64,000 nucleotides of DNA. Origin: Raineya orbicola. GTDB taxonomy: Bacteria; Bacteroidota; Bacteroidia; Cytophagales; Thermonemataceae. The stretch is taken from assembly GCF_002843425.1 (NCBI RefSeq), contig NZ_NKXO01000002.1, positions 1 to 64,000 of the forward strand. The letters are read 5' to 3'. A program made the translations under genes and the position numbers. Numbering within the stretch: the stretch's first letter is position 1; each line of letters begins with the position of its first letter. The notes under the pieces are model-generated. The model was not told the origin of the DNA, searched no databases, and was given only the letters and a program-made list of their open reading frames with translations. Below, in pieces: positions 1-8,855 of this stretch.

Positions 1-1
1 C

Positions 2-133
2 GTTTTGACCATTTATCCTCCCCCACAAGATATTTTTGTAGAGCAGGCGAAAAATTTTTCAAAAAATCATCTACACTTACGAAAATTTCAACTAATTTTA
101 GCGGACTTAGAGGTAATTGACTCATATGATTAA
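2..133 (+). CDS. C-terminal end of an unidentified protein (partial at left edge)
   Basis: A reading frame enters from the left edge and stays open for 43 codons to a TAA at 131-133. The visible tail contains a PPPQD turn followed by a mixed charged/hydrophobic stretch ending in DSYD. Too little is present to name a family, and I do not recognise it. It is kept as a probable coding end because the frame is open from the first complete codon and the AT-rich intergenic sequence starts right after the stop. The next gene on the same strand begins about 150 bases later, so it need not be in the same transcript. Confidence 0.4.
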   Translation, partial: VLTIYPPPQDIFVEQAKNFSKNHLHLRKFQLILADLEVIDSYD

Positions 134-283
134 ATATTTAAAAAGTACAACTCAAAGTTAATCATTTTTTCAATTACCCTAAGTTTTTTTATTTAAATCC
201 CTTGAAAACAATAAGTTAGACTTATAATTCACGTTTGTTAAATTGCGAAAACCAAAAAAACGTTTTTTTCAACTAAACGATAA

Positions 284-1396
284 ATGCTTATGCGAAAAGT
301 TTTATTGCTTTTACTTGCTGTGTTTTACGCAGGTTTCCTTTCGGCTCAGGATACTACCAAAACTGATGAGCCACCTCCTATTGACGAAGATTTTAGCAAT
401 TATGGTGATGTTAGTTCGGGTGTGAAGCGTTATTGTACGCAAAAAGTGCAAAATCTTACCCCTACGAAATTATACGGCGGCGGCTATGAGGTGCAAGGAC
501 CTTTTAGTATTACATCTAAAAAAGGTGAGCCTTATCAAAATAATCCCAATTACAACAATGTTGGTGATAGCCCCGATGATGTAAAAGTTCAGGCAGTTCA
601 CGGCTTGCATCTAAATGTAAATTATCCAATTATTTCCAAGTCCAGCCTGATAGTGAGCCTTACAGCCCAATATCAGGAGAGTCGTTTTATTTTTGAAGAC
701 CCCAAAGGTTATAGTTTGTATCGCAGTCTGAATGATAGAGGCTTACGCACAGGAGGAATAGGCACAACTATATTCAAACCTTTGAATGAGCAACGCTTCA
801 TAATTATTCAAGCACAAGGCGATGTCAATGGTGATTTCAAATCAAGTGAATTGGGTACAGCTTTTAGCAGTGGGCTTACGCTCAGTGGGGCTTTTGTGTA
901 TGGTTGGAAAAAAAGCGACCGCTTTATGTGGGGGATTGGGGTTACACGTACTTATCGCGGGGGCGAAACTTTGCACATTCCTATTTTGCTCTACAATCGT
1001 ACTTTCAACGACCGTTGGGGGGTAGAAATACTTTTCCCTGCAAGGGCACATTTCCGCAGAAATTTCTCGCCTAAATCGCTTTTGCAATTGGGTTATGAGA
1101 TTGTTGGAAATTCTTACCATATCAGCAATATAGGCGACCAAGTAGGTACAGATTTACGCCCTTATGATGATTTGCAACTTCGTCGCTCAGAAGTAAAAAT
1201 CAGAGCTATTTACGAGCAGGCTCTGAAAAATTTCATTTGGATTTCTGTGCAAGCAGGATTTCGTTACAACTATAAATTTAACCTTTCCGAAGCTCGTGAT
1301 ATTAGAGAGGGGATTATTAACAAAAAATTCTTGCTCAATAACGATATTGGTCATACGCCTTATGTGAGCGTGGGGATTTATTTGGTAAGTCCTTGA
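284..1396 (+). CDS. Outer-membrane beta-barrel protein, DUF6268-like
   Basis: A 370-residue secreted protein. Residues 1-21 form a signal peptide (short basic start, Leu-rich core, cleavage after a SAQ motif). The rest is rich in alternating aromatic/polar strands with short turns, as in an outer-membrane beta-barrel, and ends in strands with a Tyr-Val-Ser-Val-Gly pattern. The overall layout (GGYEVQGP segment after the signal, then repeated barrel strands) resembles the DUF6268 group of Bacteroidota outer-membrane proteins; this is recognition from memory, not a search. Function is unknown. Translation could start at either of two close ATGs (284 or 290). A hairpin terminator separates it from the convergent restriction genes. 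It is probably a single-gene transcript. Confidence 0.7.
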   Translation: MLMRKVLLLLLAVFYAGFLSAQDTTKTDEPPPIDEDFSNYGDVSSGVKRYCTQKVQNLTPTKLYGGGYEVQGPFSITSKKGEPYQNNPNYNNVGDSPDDVKVQAVHGLHLNVNYPIISKSSLIVSLTAQYQESRFIFEDPKGYSLYRSLNDRGLRTGGIGTTIFKPLNEQRFIIIQAQGDVNGDFKSSELGTAFSSGLTLSGAFVYGWKKSDRFMWGIGVTRTYRGGETLHIPILLYNRTFNDRWGVEILFPARAHFRRNFSPKSLLQLGYEIVGNSYHISNIGDQVGTDLRPYDDLQLRRSEVKIRAIYEQALKNFIWISVQAGFRYNYKFNLSEARDIREGIINKKFLLNNDIGHTPYVSVGIYLVSP

Positions 1397-1418
1397 TATT
1401 TGCAAATAATGTCTTTCA

Positions 1419-1446
1419 AGCAGCCATAATAGTCTTTATGGCTGCT
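1419..1446. terminator. Bidirectional hairpin terminator
   Basis: An 11-bp perfect stem (AGCAGCCATAA / TTATGGCTGCT) with a 6-base loop lies between the convergent ends of the barrel-protein gene and the restriction endonuclease gene, followed by T-rich sequence on the + strand. Confidence 0.75.
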
Positions 1447-1449
1447 ATT

Positions 1450-2160
1450 TTATTGCTTTATCAATCTTTTCAAGTCTAAAATAAATTTGTCAAACATTTT
1501 CACTTTGTCGCTTTCCTCTATGTTGATTTCGCTTAAAACATAGCAGCCGTCTGTATCAACTTCAACGATTGCCCTGCCTTTTTTGGTAGGGTATTTGCTT
1601 GTCAAAGTTCCGTCTTCATCGGGCGTGATAAAGTAAACTCTGATGTGTTTGGTCATACTATCCATTGCCAATTTCAATTTCCAGTAACCTGTTTGAGCTA
1701 TTCTTTCTCGCAAAGTTACTTTGCTTGACAAAACTGCAATAATTTTAGAGTTTTTAGGTTCATAAATTATCAAATCCACATCTGGTAAATGACAACCATA
1801 TTCGCCATAGTCTACTAATAAATTACGCTTTACTTTGCTCAATTCTTCGGGCAGGTTCTTACCTTCTGTTCTTTCCAAAGAACTACCATTGATGACTTTT
1901 AGTCCTAAATTTTGAACTTCGTCAGTGATGATGTACTCAATTAGTTTTTCTAAATTCTTACCTTTGAAAGCACGCCAAGATTGTTCGTGGTCTGGTTCTC
2001 TACCCTCTTTGCGGGCTTTTTGGGCAACCTTGCTTACTAAAAAGTCTGCTTTGTGTTGTTCTTTTGCCTCTGTAAGTAGGTTAGAAATATATTTGTAAGC
2101 ATTTTCTCCGTATTGGGCTTTTTTGTTTTTGTAAATCGCTATCAGGTCTTTAATTGTCAT
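1450..2160 (-). CDS. Type II restriction endonuclease, BsaWI-like
   Basis: A 236-residue protein that fits the BsaWI family of type II restriction enzymes, which cut CCGG-centred sites. Visible features are a helical, charged N-terminal half; the block RAFKGKNLEKLIEYI; then LPDVDLIIYE (metal-binding PD and D), followed about 12 residues later by SSKVTLRER, the S-x-K / T-L-R-E-R core that makes the catalytic and base-contact region. It lies downstream of, and is translationally coupled to, a DNA methyltransferase by a 4-base ATGA overlap, the expected partner in a restriction-modification system. Placing the methylase first would let protection appear before cutting. Specificity cannot be read with certainty; the family name is from memory of the motif. 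Confidence 0.75.
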   Translation of the reverse strand: MTIKDLIAIYKNKKAQYGENAYKYISNLLTEAKEQHKADFLVSKVAQKARKEGREPDHEQSWRAFKGKNLEKLIEYIITDEVQNLGLKVINGSSLERTEGKNLPEELSKVKRNLLVDYGEYGCHLPDVDLIIYEPKNSKIIAVLSSKVTLRERIAQTGYWKLKLAMDSMTKHIRVYFITPDEDGTLTSKYPTKKGRAIVEVDTDGCYVLSEINIEESDKVKMFDKFILDLKRLIKQ

Positions 2161-3434
2161 TGTTTTTGCATAATTAAAATATATTCTGTAGGATACGCTA
2201 AAGTTAAGTTGGCATCGGTTACTTTTGCAAATTGCCCTGTATTGCTATCTCTTGTGGAAGGTAGCATTTTAGAAGGAATTTCTCTTTTAATAATATCAAA
2301 AACTCTAAAACCAATCGTTTGCATTTGTTCTACAAAAACCTCTGCGTTTAGAATTTCCACACCCTTAAAATTAGTGTTGCCAATTACAATACAAGCCTTT
2401 CCTTTCGGCTTCAAAACTCTGTGCATTTCTACAAAAGTTTCGTACATATCCGCAAAATAATTTCGTACTTCACGTCCTTTTTTATTATTGCCCAATTTTG
2501 ATACAATTTCATTTGCCAAATCACTATGCAATTCAATTTCTTCTCTTTGTGTAGCCGAAGAGCCAATAAATTTTTTGCGAAATTGAGCTAATTCGTCTAA
2601 ATGTCCTAACCAATACAAGGGAAGTTGGTGTAAATCGGCATATTCATAACTTGTTACATAGGGCGGACTTGTTACAATCAGGCTTGCTTTTTCATTTTCA
2701 CAAGGCACGTTTCGGGCATCTTGGCAAGCAATTTTTCTGAAATTTTCAATATTACCTAAAACATTTTGAGGCAAAATTTTACAAAAAGCATCATTTTTTT
2801 TGAGCATTTTTTTTGTTTGTTGCAAAAAAGTAACCAAAACATCATATTCTTTTTTCTTGAAATCTCGTGTAGGTTTAATACTTTTTTGTAACCAAATAGA
2901 GCAAGTTTTTAGGATTTGGGCAAAAGCAACAAGAAAAAAGTTTTTTATGCTTTCGTTTTCAATTTCTAAAATCCTATAAAGCAAAATCGCTAAATTTTCC
3001 TTTTGAGTAGGTTTATACCAGTAATCTATTCTTTCGTGAAAATTCAGTTTTTCGTAAGCCTTTTCCAAATAAAAATCTTTTTTTCCATTAAAACGACTTA
3101 TTAAGTCTATCTCTAATTGAACAAACTCTTTGGCTAATTCAGTAGATTTGATAGGGGTTGTTTTTGCCTTTGCCACCAAATAGGCTATTTCGTTAATATC
3201 TGTACCTATTCCAACTCTTTGATTTACAATACTTTCTACAATTGTTGTACCACTTCCCATAAAAGGGTCTATAATGAGTTCTCCTTTTTGGCTATGTTCT
3301 GCAATAAGCCTACTTGCTAATTGTGGAATAAATTTGGCGGGATAAGTATAGTAAGAATGTGTAATGTAAGAAGTATCCTTTGCGGAACAATTTGTAAAAC
3401 TCCAAGATTTGTCTAAGGCAATATTATCAAACAT
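2157..3434 (-). CDS. Type II DNA modification methyltransferase (TSPPY type)
   Basis: A 425-residue SAM-dependent DNA methyltransferase that should protect host sites from the adjacent endonuclease. From the N terminus it shows a HSYYTYPAKF segment (motif X-like), DPFMGSGTT at about residue 58 (SAM-binding motif I), a long central region of about 190 residues that is the best place for target recognition, and TSPPY at about residue 256 (motif IV). TSPPY is the catalytic form usual for N4-cytosine enzymes, although N6-adenine enzymes can carry it. It is the first gene of the pair; its stop overlaps the endonuclease start (ATGA). Its start is the ATG at 3434, just downstream of a TACTTTTG promoter element. 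No controller (C) gene is seen nearby. Confidence 0.88.
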   Translation of the reverse strand: MFDNIALDKSWSFTNCSAKDTSYITHSYYTYPAKFIPQLASRLIAEHSQKGELIIDPFMGSGTTIVESIVNQRVGIGTDINEIAYLVAKAKTTPIKSTELAKEFVQLEIDLISRFNGKKDFYLEKAYEKLNFHERIDYWYKPTQKENLAILLYRILEIENESIKNFFLVAFAQILKTCSIWLQKSIKPTRDFKKKEYDVLVTFLQQTKKMLKKNDAFCKILPQNVLGNIENFRKIACQDARNVPCENEKASLIVTSPPYVTSYEYADLHQLPLYWLGHLDELAQFRKKFIGSSATQREEIELHSDLANEIVSKLGNNKKGREVRNYFADMYETFVEMHRVLKPKGKACIVIGNTNFKGVEILNAEVFVEQMQTIGFRVFDIIKREIPSKMLPSTRDSNTGQFAKVTDANLTLAYPTEYILIMQKQ

Positions 3435-3451
3435 TTGATTAAAATTTTCTA

Positions 3452-3459
3452 CAAAAGTA
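3452..3459 (-). promoter_or_regulatory. Candidate -7 element for the restriction-modification operon
   Basis: On the minus strand this reads TACTTTTG, an exact match to the Bacteroidota -7 consensus TAnnTTTG, 18 bases upstream of the methyltransferase ATG. I see no convincing TTTG at the expected -33 distance, so this is a partial match only. Confidence 0.4.
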
Positions 3460-3569
3460 CGTATTTTTTATTGAATTGTGTTTAGCACCTTAAAAATTCA
3501 TAAATAAGCAAGTTTTAAGCATTATTTAAGAACTTGTAAAAATATTTTTTCAGCAAACAAACCTTTTTG

Positions 3570-3577
3570 TATTTTTG
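3570..3577 (+). promoter_or_regulatory. Candidate -7 element for the acyl-CoA carboxylase gene
   Basis: Reads TATTTTTG (TAnnTTTG) 20 bases before the ATG at 3598. The matching -33 TTTG is absent at 19-21 bases upstream, so confidence is low. Confidence 0.35.
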
Positions 3578-3597
3578 GCAAAAAACCTTTTGCAAAA

Positions 3598-5163
3598 ATG
3601 ATGGAATCAGGAAAAACCAAAGCCGAAAAATATCAGATTTTAGCAGAAAAAAATGCAGAAGCCTTACTGGGAGGCGGAAAAGACAAAATTGAAGCTCAAC
3701 ACAAAAAAGGCAAACTGACAGCTCGGGAGCGTATAGAATTGCTATTAGACAAAGGTTCTTTTGAAGAGATAGGTAAGTTTGTAATGCACCGAGCCCGAGA
3801 TTTTGGTATGGATAAACAGCACTATTTGGGCGATGGCGTAGTTACAGGCTATGGAACAATCAATGGGCGTTTGGTGTATGTTTTTTCGCAAGATTTTACG
3901 GTATTTGGTGGCTCACTTTCAGAAGCCTATGCCGAAAAAATCTGCAAAATAATGGACTTGGCAATGAAAAATGGTGCTCCTGTCATCGGTTTGAACGACT
4001 CAGGAGGAGCAAGAATACAAGAAGGTGTGGTCTCGCTGGCGGGCTATGCCGATATTTTCTACCGAAATACACTGGCTTCGGGAGTAATTCCACAAATTTC
4101 GGCTATTATGGGACCCTGTGCAGGAGGGGCTGTCTATTCACCTGCCATTACTGATTTTATTCTAATGACCGAAGGCACTTCGTATATGTTCGTAACGGGT
4201 CCTAACGTAGTGAAAACCGTTACCCACGAAGAAGTAACTTCCGAAGAACTGGGCGGAGCTTCCACACACAGCACTAAATCGGGGGTTACGCATTTTGCCT
4301 GTGCCAACGAAATAGAAACCTTAGAAACTATCAAAAAACTGCTTTCTTACATACCTCAAAATTGCGAAGAAGAATCGCCCGTTTATGCTTACGAAGCCAA
4401 AAGTGATGAGCTACGCCCTCATTTAGACGATATTATTCCCGATAATCCCAATCAACCTTATGATATGCGAGAAATCATTGAAAGTGTGGTTGATGAAGGA
4501 TCTTTTTTAGAAGTCCATAAGAATTTTGCAGAAAATATCGTGGTAGGTTTTGCTCGTTTGGCGGGGAAAAGCATCGGGATTGTGGGTAATCAGCCTGCGG
4601 TGCTAGCGGGAGTTCTGGATATAAATGCCAGTATCAAGGCGGCTCGTTTCGTTCGTTTTTGCGATTGTTTCAATATTCCTTTGCTTGTTTTTGAAGATGT
4701 ACCCGGCTTTTTGCCCGGTACCGACCAAGAATGGCACGGCATCATCAATCACGGAGCAAAACTTTTGTATGCCTTTTGCGAAGCTACTGTACCACGTGTA
4801 ACCGTTATTACACGCAAAGCCTATGGAGGTGCTTATGATGTGATGAACTCTAAACACATAGGGGCAGATATGAATTATGCTTGGCCCACCGCCGAAATTG
4901 CTGTAATGGGAGCAAAAGGTGCTGCCGAAATTATTTTCCGTAAAGAGATTATGGAAGCTGAAAACCCCGAAGCCAAACTGCAAGAAAAAATTGAAGAGTA
5001 CGAAAGAAAGTTCGCTAACCCTTACAGAGCGGCTTTCAGAGGCTATATTGATGAGGTGATTATGCCTTCGCAAACCCGTCAGAAACTCATAAAGGCTTTC
5101 AAAATGCTTGAAAATAAAGTTGCTTCGCTCCCTAAAAAGAAACACGGCAATATTCCTTTGTAA
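3598..5163 (+). CDS. Acyl-CoA carboxylase beta subunit (propionyl-CoA carboxylase type)
   Basis: A 521-residue carboxyltransferase, full length for the propionyl/methylcrotonyl-type beta subunit. It would transfer CO2 from carboxybiotin to an acyl-CoA in the cytoplasm. Typical blocks are visible: [18 protein letters not shown] near the N terminus, [26 protein letters not shown] (the acyl-CoA-binding N-lobe loop), [12 protein letters not shown], and in the C lobe [28 protein letters not shown] and [11 protein letters not shown]. No biotin carboxylase or biotin carrier gene is next to it, so its alpha partner must lie elsewhere. Translation starts at one of two adjacent ATGs (3598 or 3601). Whether the substrate is propionyl-, acetyl- or methylcrotonyl-CoA cannot be decided here. 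Confidence 0.92.
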   Translation: MMESGKTKAEKYQILAEKNAEALLGGGKDKIEAQHKKGKLTARERIELLLDKGSFEEIGKFVMHRARDFGMDKQHYLGDGVVTGYGTINGRLVYVFSQDFTVFGGSLSEAYAEKICKIMDLAMKNGAPVIGLNDSGGARIQEGVVSLAGYADIFYRNTLASGVIPQISAIMGPCAGGAVYSPAITDFILMTEGTSYMFVTGPNVVKTVTHEEVTSEELGGASTHSTKSGVTHFACANEIETLETIKKLLSYIPQNCEEESPVYAYEAKSDELRPHLDDIIPDNPNQPYDMREIIESVVDEGSFLEVHKNFAENIVVGFARLAGKSIGIVGNQPAVLAGVLDINASIKAARFVRFCDCFNIPLLVFEDVPGFLPGTDQEWHGIINHGAKLLYAFCEATVPRVTVITRKAYGGAYDVMNSKHIGADMNYAWPTAEIAVMGAKGAAEIIFRKEIMEAENPEAKLQEKIEEYERKFANPYRAAFRGYIDEVIMPSQTRQKLIKAFKMLENKVASLPKKKHGNIPL

Positions 5164-5226
5164 AAAAGATTTTTTTTGATAAATTGCCTTTCAAGTGTAA
5201 TTTTGCCAATTCAAACATTGTATGGT

Positions 5227-7644
5227 ATGAGCTTTTACATTCAGAATACGGCTACGGGGATTAGCCTGACCAAGGAAGACATTTTAGCCGATTACCGCCT
5301 TGCTTGCGAAAGTCGTGAGGCGAGCCTTATGGGGCGGAAAGAGGTTTTTGCTGGGAAAGCTAAATTTGGTATTTTTGGTGATGGTAAAGAATTACCTCAA
5401 ATTGCAATGGCAAAAGCCTTCAAGGCAGGTGATTGGCGTTCGGGCTATTACCGCGACCAAACTTTTATGATGGCTATTGGCGAACTGACTTTGGAAGCCT
5501 TTTTTGCCCAACTATATGCTGATACACAAATAGAAAATGAGCCTGCTTCCGCAGGTAGGTGTATGAATTCGCACTTTGCTACTCGCTTGCTCAATGAAGA
5601 TGGTTCTTGGAAAAACTTGACTGAACTTAAAATCTCCTCTGCTGACATATCTCCTACCGCAGGACAAATGCCTCGTCTGTTAGGTTTAGCTTGGGCTTCT
5701 AAATTGTATCGCCAAAACCCCGAACTACGTGGATTTTCGCACTTTTCAAACAATGGAAATGAAATTGCTTTTGGAACTATTGGCAATGCTTCTACTTCCG
5801 AAGGAATGTTTTTTGAGGCTCTCAATGCGGCAGGTGTGTTGCAAGTGCCCCTGCTAATGTCGGTTTGGGACGATGAATATGGCATTTCTGTTTCCAAAGA
5901 ATACCATACCATTAAACATAGTATTTCTGACGCCTTGGCGGGCTTTCAACGAGAAAATCCTCAACAAAAAGGCTTTGAAATCTTTAAAGTGAAGGCTTGG
6001 GATTATCTCAAACTCATTGATGTTTATCAGAAAGCGGCTAAAATTTGTCGCGAAACACATACACCAGTGCTTATACACGTGATAGAAGTTACGCAACAGC
6101 AAGGACACTCTACTTCGGGCTCTCACGAACGCTATAAATCCAAAGAACGTTTGGAGTGGGAGCAGAATTTTGACTGCAACCGAATGTTCAAAGAATGGAT
6201 TTTAGAACACGGTATAGCTACCATTACCGAACTCAATCGTATAGAGGAAGAAGCAAAAGAACGCGTAAAACAGGCTAAAACTACGGCTTGGAATAATTTC
6301 CTAAAATCTATCAGGCGTTACCAAGAGGATACTGAAAAAGCATTAGACTGGGCAATTTCACAAAATCCTGCTTACCAAGAGGCTTTGCAAAAAGTGAGGC
6401 AAGAATTAAAAAGCACCGTCAATCCTATCAAAAAAGATTCTATTATTGCTCTCAAAAAAGCCATTCGTATCTTGCGAAATGAGCCTGAAAGTGCTAAAAA
6501 AGAATTGTTGCGAGTTCTAAAAAATAAACAGGAACTTGCTCGTGATGAATATAACTCATTCCTTTATAGTCAATCACCGAAAAATGCTTTACACGTAAAA
6601 GAAATAAAACCTATCTACGCTCCCGATGCCAAAGTGGTAGATGGCAGAGAAGTTTTGCAGGCAAACTTTGAAGCCATTTTCCAAAATAATCCTTTGGTAG
6701 TAGCTTTTGGTGAAGATGTTGGCAAAATTGGCGATGTAAATCAGGGTTTTGCAGGTTTGCAAGAAAAATTCGGTGAAATTCGCATTACTGATACGAGCAT
6801 TCGTGAATGTACTATTTTGGGGCAAGGCATTGGAGCGGCAATGCGTGGTTTGCGTCCTATTGCTGAAATTCAGTATTTGGATTACTTGCTGTATGCCATT
6901 CAAATTATGTCTGATGATTTGGCTTGCTTGCAATATCGCACCAAAGGCGGACAAAAAGCTCCTGTGATTATACGCACACGAGGGCATCGTTTGGAGGGGA
7001 TTTGGCATTCAGGCTCGCCTATTGGAATGATTTTACACGCTATTCGGGGTATTCGGGTGCTTGTACCTCGCAATATGACTATTGCGGCGGGCTTCTACAA
7101 TACAATGCTTCAAACCGATGAACCTGCTCTCATTATTGAGTGCTTAAATGGTTATCGTTTGAAAGAAAAAATGCCACTCAATTTAGGTGAATTTACCGTG
7201 CCTCTGGGAGTGCCTGAAATTTTACGCGAAGGCACTGATGTTACATTGGTTACGTATGGCTCAATGTGCCGAATAGCAATGGACGCCGCCTCTCAACTTG
7301 CCGAAGTGGGCATAAGTGTAGAAGTGATTGATGTGCAAACCCTTTTGCCTTTTGATGTTCATCACAGCATTTTGCACTCTATCAAGAAAACCAACCGAGT
7401 AGTTTTTGCAGACGAAGATGTAGAAGGAGGTGCTTCGGCATTTATGATGCAACAAGTTTTAGAGGTGCAAGGAGCATACCGCTACTTAGATTCAGCCCCT
7501 GTTACCATTCACGCACAAGATCATCGCCCTGCCTATGCCTCTGACGGCGACTATTTCTCTAAACCCAATGCCGAAGATATTTTTGATAAAATCTACGCAA
7601 TGATGAGCGAGGCAAATCCGCAAAAGTTTCCTCCGTTGTATTAA
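5227..7644 (+). CDS. Fused 2-oxoacid dehydrogenase E1 (alpha + beta subunits in one chain)
   Basis: An 805-residue thiamine-diphosphate enzyme in which the E1 alpha and E1 beta subunits are one polypeptide; it decarboxylates 2-oxo acids, probably branched-chain ones, and passes the acyl group to a lipoyl E2. The alpha part (about residues 1-340) has the GRKEVFAGKAKFGIFGDGKE entry block and a ThDP region GNASTSEGMFFEALN near residue 186. A charged helical linker follows (about 340-465). The beta part (about 468-805) carries AFGEDVGKIGDVNQGFAG, QYLDYLLYAIQIM and the RTRGHR and EDVEGGASAFM blocks. The in-frame ATG at 5227 is chosen because the longer upstream extension (from 5176) lacks family similarity. 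E2 and E3 genes are not in the window. Confidence 0.9.
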   Translation: MSFYIQNTATGISLTKEDILADYRLACESREASLMGRKEVFAGKAKFGIFGDGKELPQIAMAKAFKAGDWRSGYYRDQTFMMAIGELTLEAFFAQLYADTQIENEPASAGRCMNSHFATRLLNEDGSWKNLTELKISSADISPTAGQMPRLLGLAWASKLYRQNPELRGFSHFSNNGNEIAFGTIGNASTSEGMFFEALNAAGVLQVPLLMSVWDDEYGISVSKEYHTIKHSISDALAGFQRENPQQKGFEIFKVKAWDYLKLIDVYQKAAKICRETHTPVLIHVIEVTQQQGHSTSGSHERYKSKERLEWEQNFDCNRMFKEWILEHGIATITELNRIEEEAKERVKQAKTTAWNNFLKSIRRYQEDTEKALDWAISQNPAYQEALQKVRQELKSTVNPIKKDSIIALKKAIRILRNEPESAKKELLRVLKNKQELARDEYNSFLYSQSPKNALHVKEIKPIYAPDAKVVDGREVLQANFEAIFQNNPLVVAFGEDVGKIGDVNQGFAGLQEKFGEIRITDTSIRECTILGQGIGAAMRGLRPIAEIQYLDYLLYAIQIMSDDLACLQYRTKGGQKAPVIIRTRGHRLEGIWHSGSPIGMILHAIRGIRVLVPRNMTIAAGFYNTMLQTDEPALIIECLNGYRLKEKMPLNLGEFTVPLGVPEILREGTDVTLVTYGSMCRIAMDAASQLAEVGISVEVIDVQTLLPFDVHHSILHSIKKTNRVVFADEDVEGGASAFMMQQVLEVQGAYRYLDSAPVTIHAQDHRPAYASDGDYFSKPNAEDIFDKIYAMMSEANPQKFPPLY

Positions 7645-7650
7645 CTAAAA

Positions 7651-7680
7651 AGCAAGGTTTCTGTTGAATGAAGCCTTGCT
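7651..7680 (+). terminator. Hairpin downstream of the E1 gene
   Basis: An 11-bp stem AGCAAGGTTTC / GAAGCCTTGCT (one G-T wobble) with an 8-base loop, 6 bases after the E1 stop codon. The following T tract is weak, so it may act only as an attenuator before the lipoprotein gene. Confidence 0.5.
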
Positions 7681-7698
7681 CCTCTTATGGTTGTGTAA

Positions 7699-8784
7699 AT
7701 GCAAAAGTTTATTTTCAAAATAGCCTTTATTTTAATATTGGTAGCCTGCCAAGAGCAAAAGGCTCGCTTTGCTGTTCAGGAAAATGCTCAAATAGATGCG
7801 TTTTATTCACTGGCTTCTTTACAAACGCTTCAAAAAGCTTGGGAAAATGACCCCGAAAATGATATAACGGCTTATCAACTTGCTTTGTGGTATTTTCATC
7901 AGAAAGAATATAACAAAGCCAAAGATTTTGTCCAAAAAGCTCTTAAAATTTCTGAAAGAGCAGAATATTATTTGCTCAAAGCTCAATGTGAAAATGCTTT
8001 GAAAAACTTCACCGAAGCTCGTAGTAGCCTACAAAAAACCTTGAACCTTGAAAAAAACAATTTTCAAGTTTTACTTTTTGCATTTCAGTTTGCAATGGAA
8101 CAAAGCGAGTGGCAAGAGGCAGAGAGATATTTGCAAAAACTTGAAAAAAATTATCCCGAAGCTCCTCAACTTACTTTTGCCAAAGGAAAACTTGCTTTTC
8201 TGAAAAATGATACCCTGCAAGCCTATCATTTTTTACAGAAAGCAGTTGAGCAAAATCCTGCCTATACCGAAAGCTACAAGCTATTGAGCCATTTGTATAA
8301 TCAACAAAATCAGCCTACAAAGGCTATAGAATGGGCAAATAAAGGACTGAAAGTCAAAAATTTATATGATAGTCTGTTTTTAGAAAAAGCTCTTGCTTGG
8401 CAAAAACTCAAAGAAAAAGATAGTGCCGCCAAATACTTCCTGCGAGCCTATCAGCAAAACAATCGTTTGTATCAGGCGTCCTTTTTTTTAGGCGAGCAGG
8501 CTCTTAAAGCAGAAAAGTATCAAGAGGCGTTAAATTTCTTGGAAAATGCCTATCGTTATGCACCTGCTTTGCCCAAAATCAATTATTTTTTAGGTATTTG
8601 TTATGAAAAATTAGGTAAAGATGAACTTGCATTAGATTTTTATCAAAAAGCTATCAAACAAGATGCCGAAGATTTAATGGCTCGTCAAGCATTGTATTTC
8701 TTGAAAGAAAAATTAGAACGAGAACGAATGAAACGTCTGCAAGATTCTTTATGGAAAGCACAAAGCCTAAAAAACGAACCATAA
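7699..8784 (+). CDS. Tetratricopeptide-repeat lipoprotein
   Basis: A 361-residue lipoprotein. The signal peptide ends in the lipobox LVAC, giving Cys17 as the lipidated residue. The rest is almost entirely helical tetratricopeptide repeats, visible as recurring A-x-x-Y/F-L-x-K-A blocks (for example AKDFVQKALKISERAEYYLL, ALNFLENAYRYAPALPKINY, ALDFYQKAIKQDAEDLMARQ). Such proteins act as protein-protein scaffolds in the periplasm or outer membrane. No partner can be named from the context; it stands between the E1 gene and a PLP enzyme, all on the + strand. The C terminus is highly charged (KEKLERERMKRLQDSLWKAQ). Start is the ATG at 7699, directly before the signal peptide. Confidence 0.85.
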   Translation: MQKFIFKIAFILILVACQEQKARFAVQENAQIDAFYSLASLQTLQKAWENDPENDITAYQLALWYFHQKEYNKAKDFVQKALKISERAEYYLLKAQCENALKNFTEARSSLQKTLNLEKNNFQVLLFAFQFAMEQSEWQEAERYLQKLEKNYPEAPQLTFAKGKLAFLKNDTLQAYHFLQKAVEQNPAYTESYKLLSHLYNQQNQPTKAIEWANKGLKVKNLYDSLFLEKALAWQKLKEKDSAAKYFLRAYQQNNRLYQASFFLGEQALKAEKYQEALNFLENAYRYAPALPKINYFLGICYEKLGKDELALDFYQKAIKQDAEDLMARQALYFLKEKLERERMKRLQDSLWKAQSLKNEP

Positions 8785-8855
8785 AACTCATTGCTTGGGT
8801 TCAAAAATAATTGGAATTCTTGTGTGGCTTTTTTTCAATTTTTAGGCACAATGTT

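Noticed and set aside
243-425. A 60-codon plus-strand frame overlapping the start of the barrel protein gene.
   Set aside because: It uses a weak start, overlaps a gene with a clear signal peptide, and lacks domain similarity.
842-1141. A 99-codon minus-strand frame within the barrel protein gene.
   Set aside because: It overlaps fully with a well-supported plus-strand gene and shows the codon pattern of an antisense shadow.
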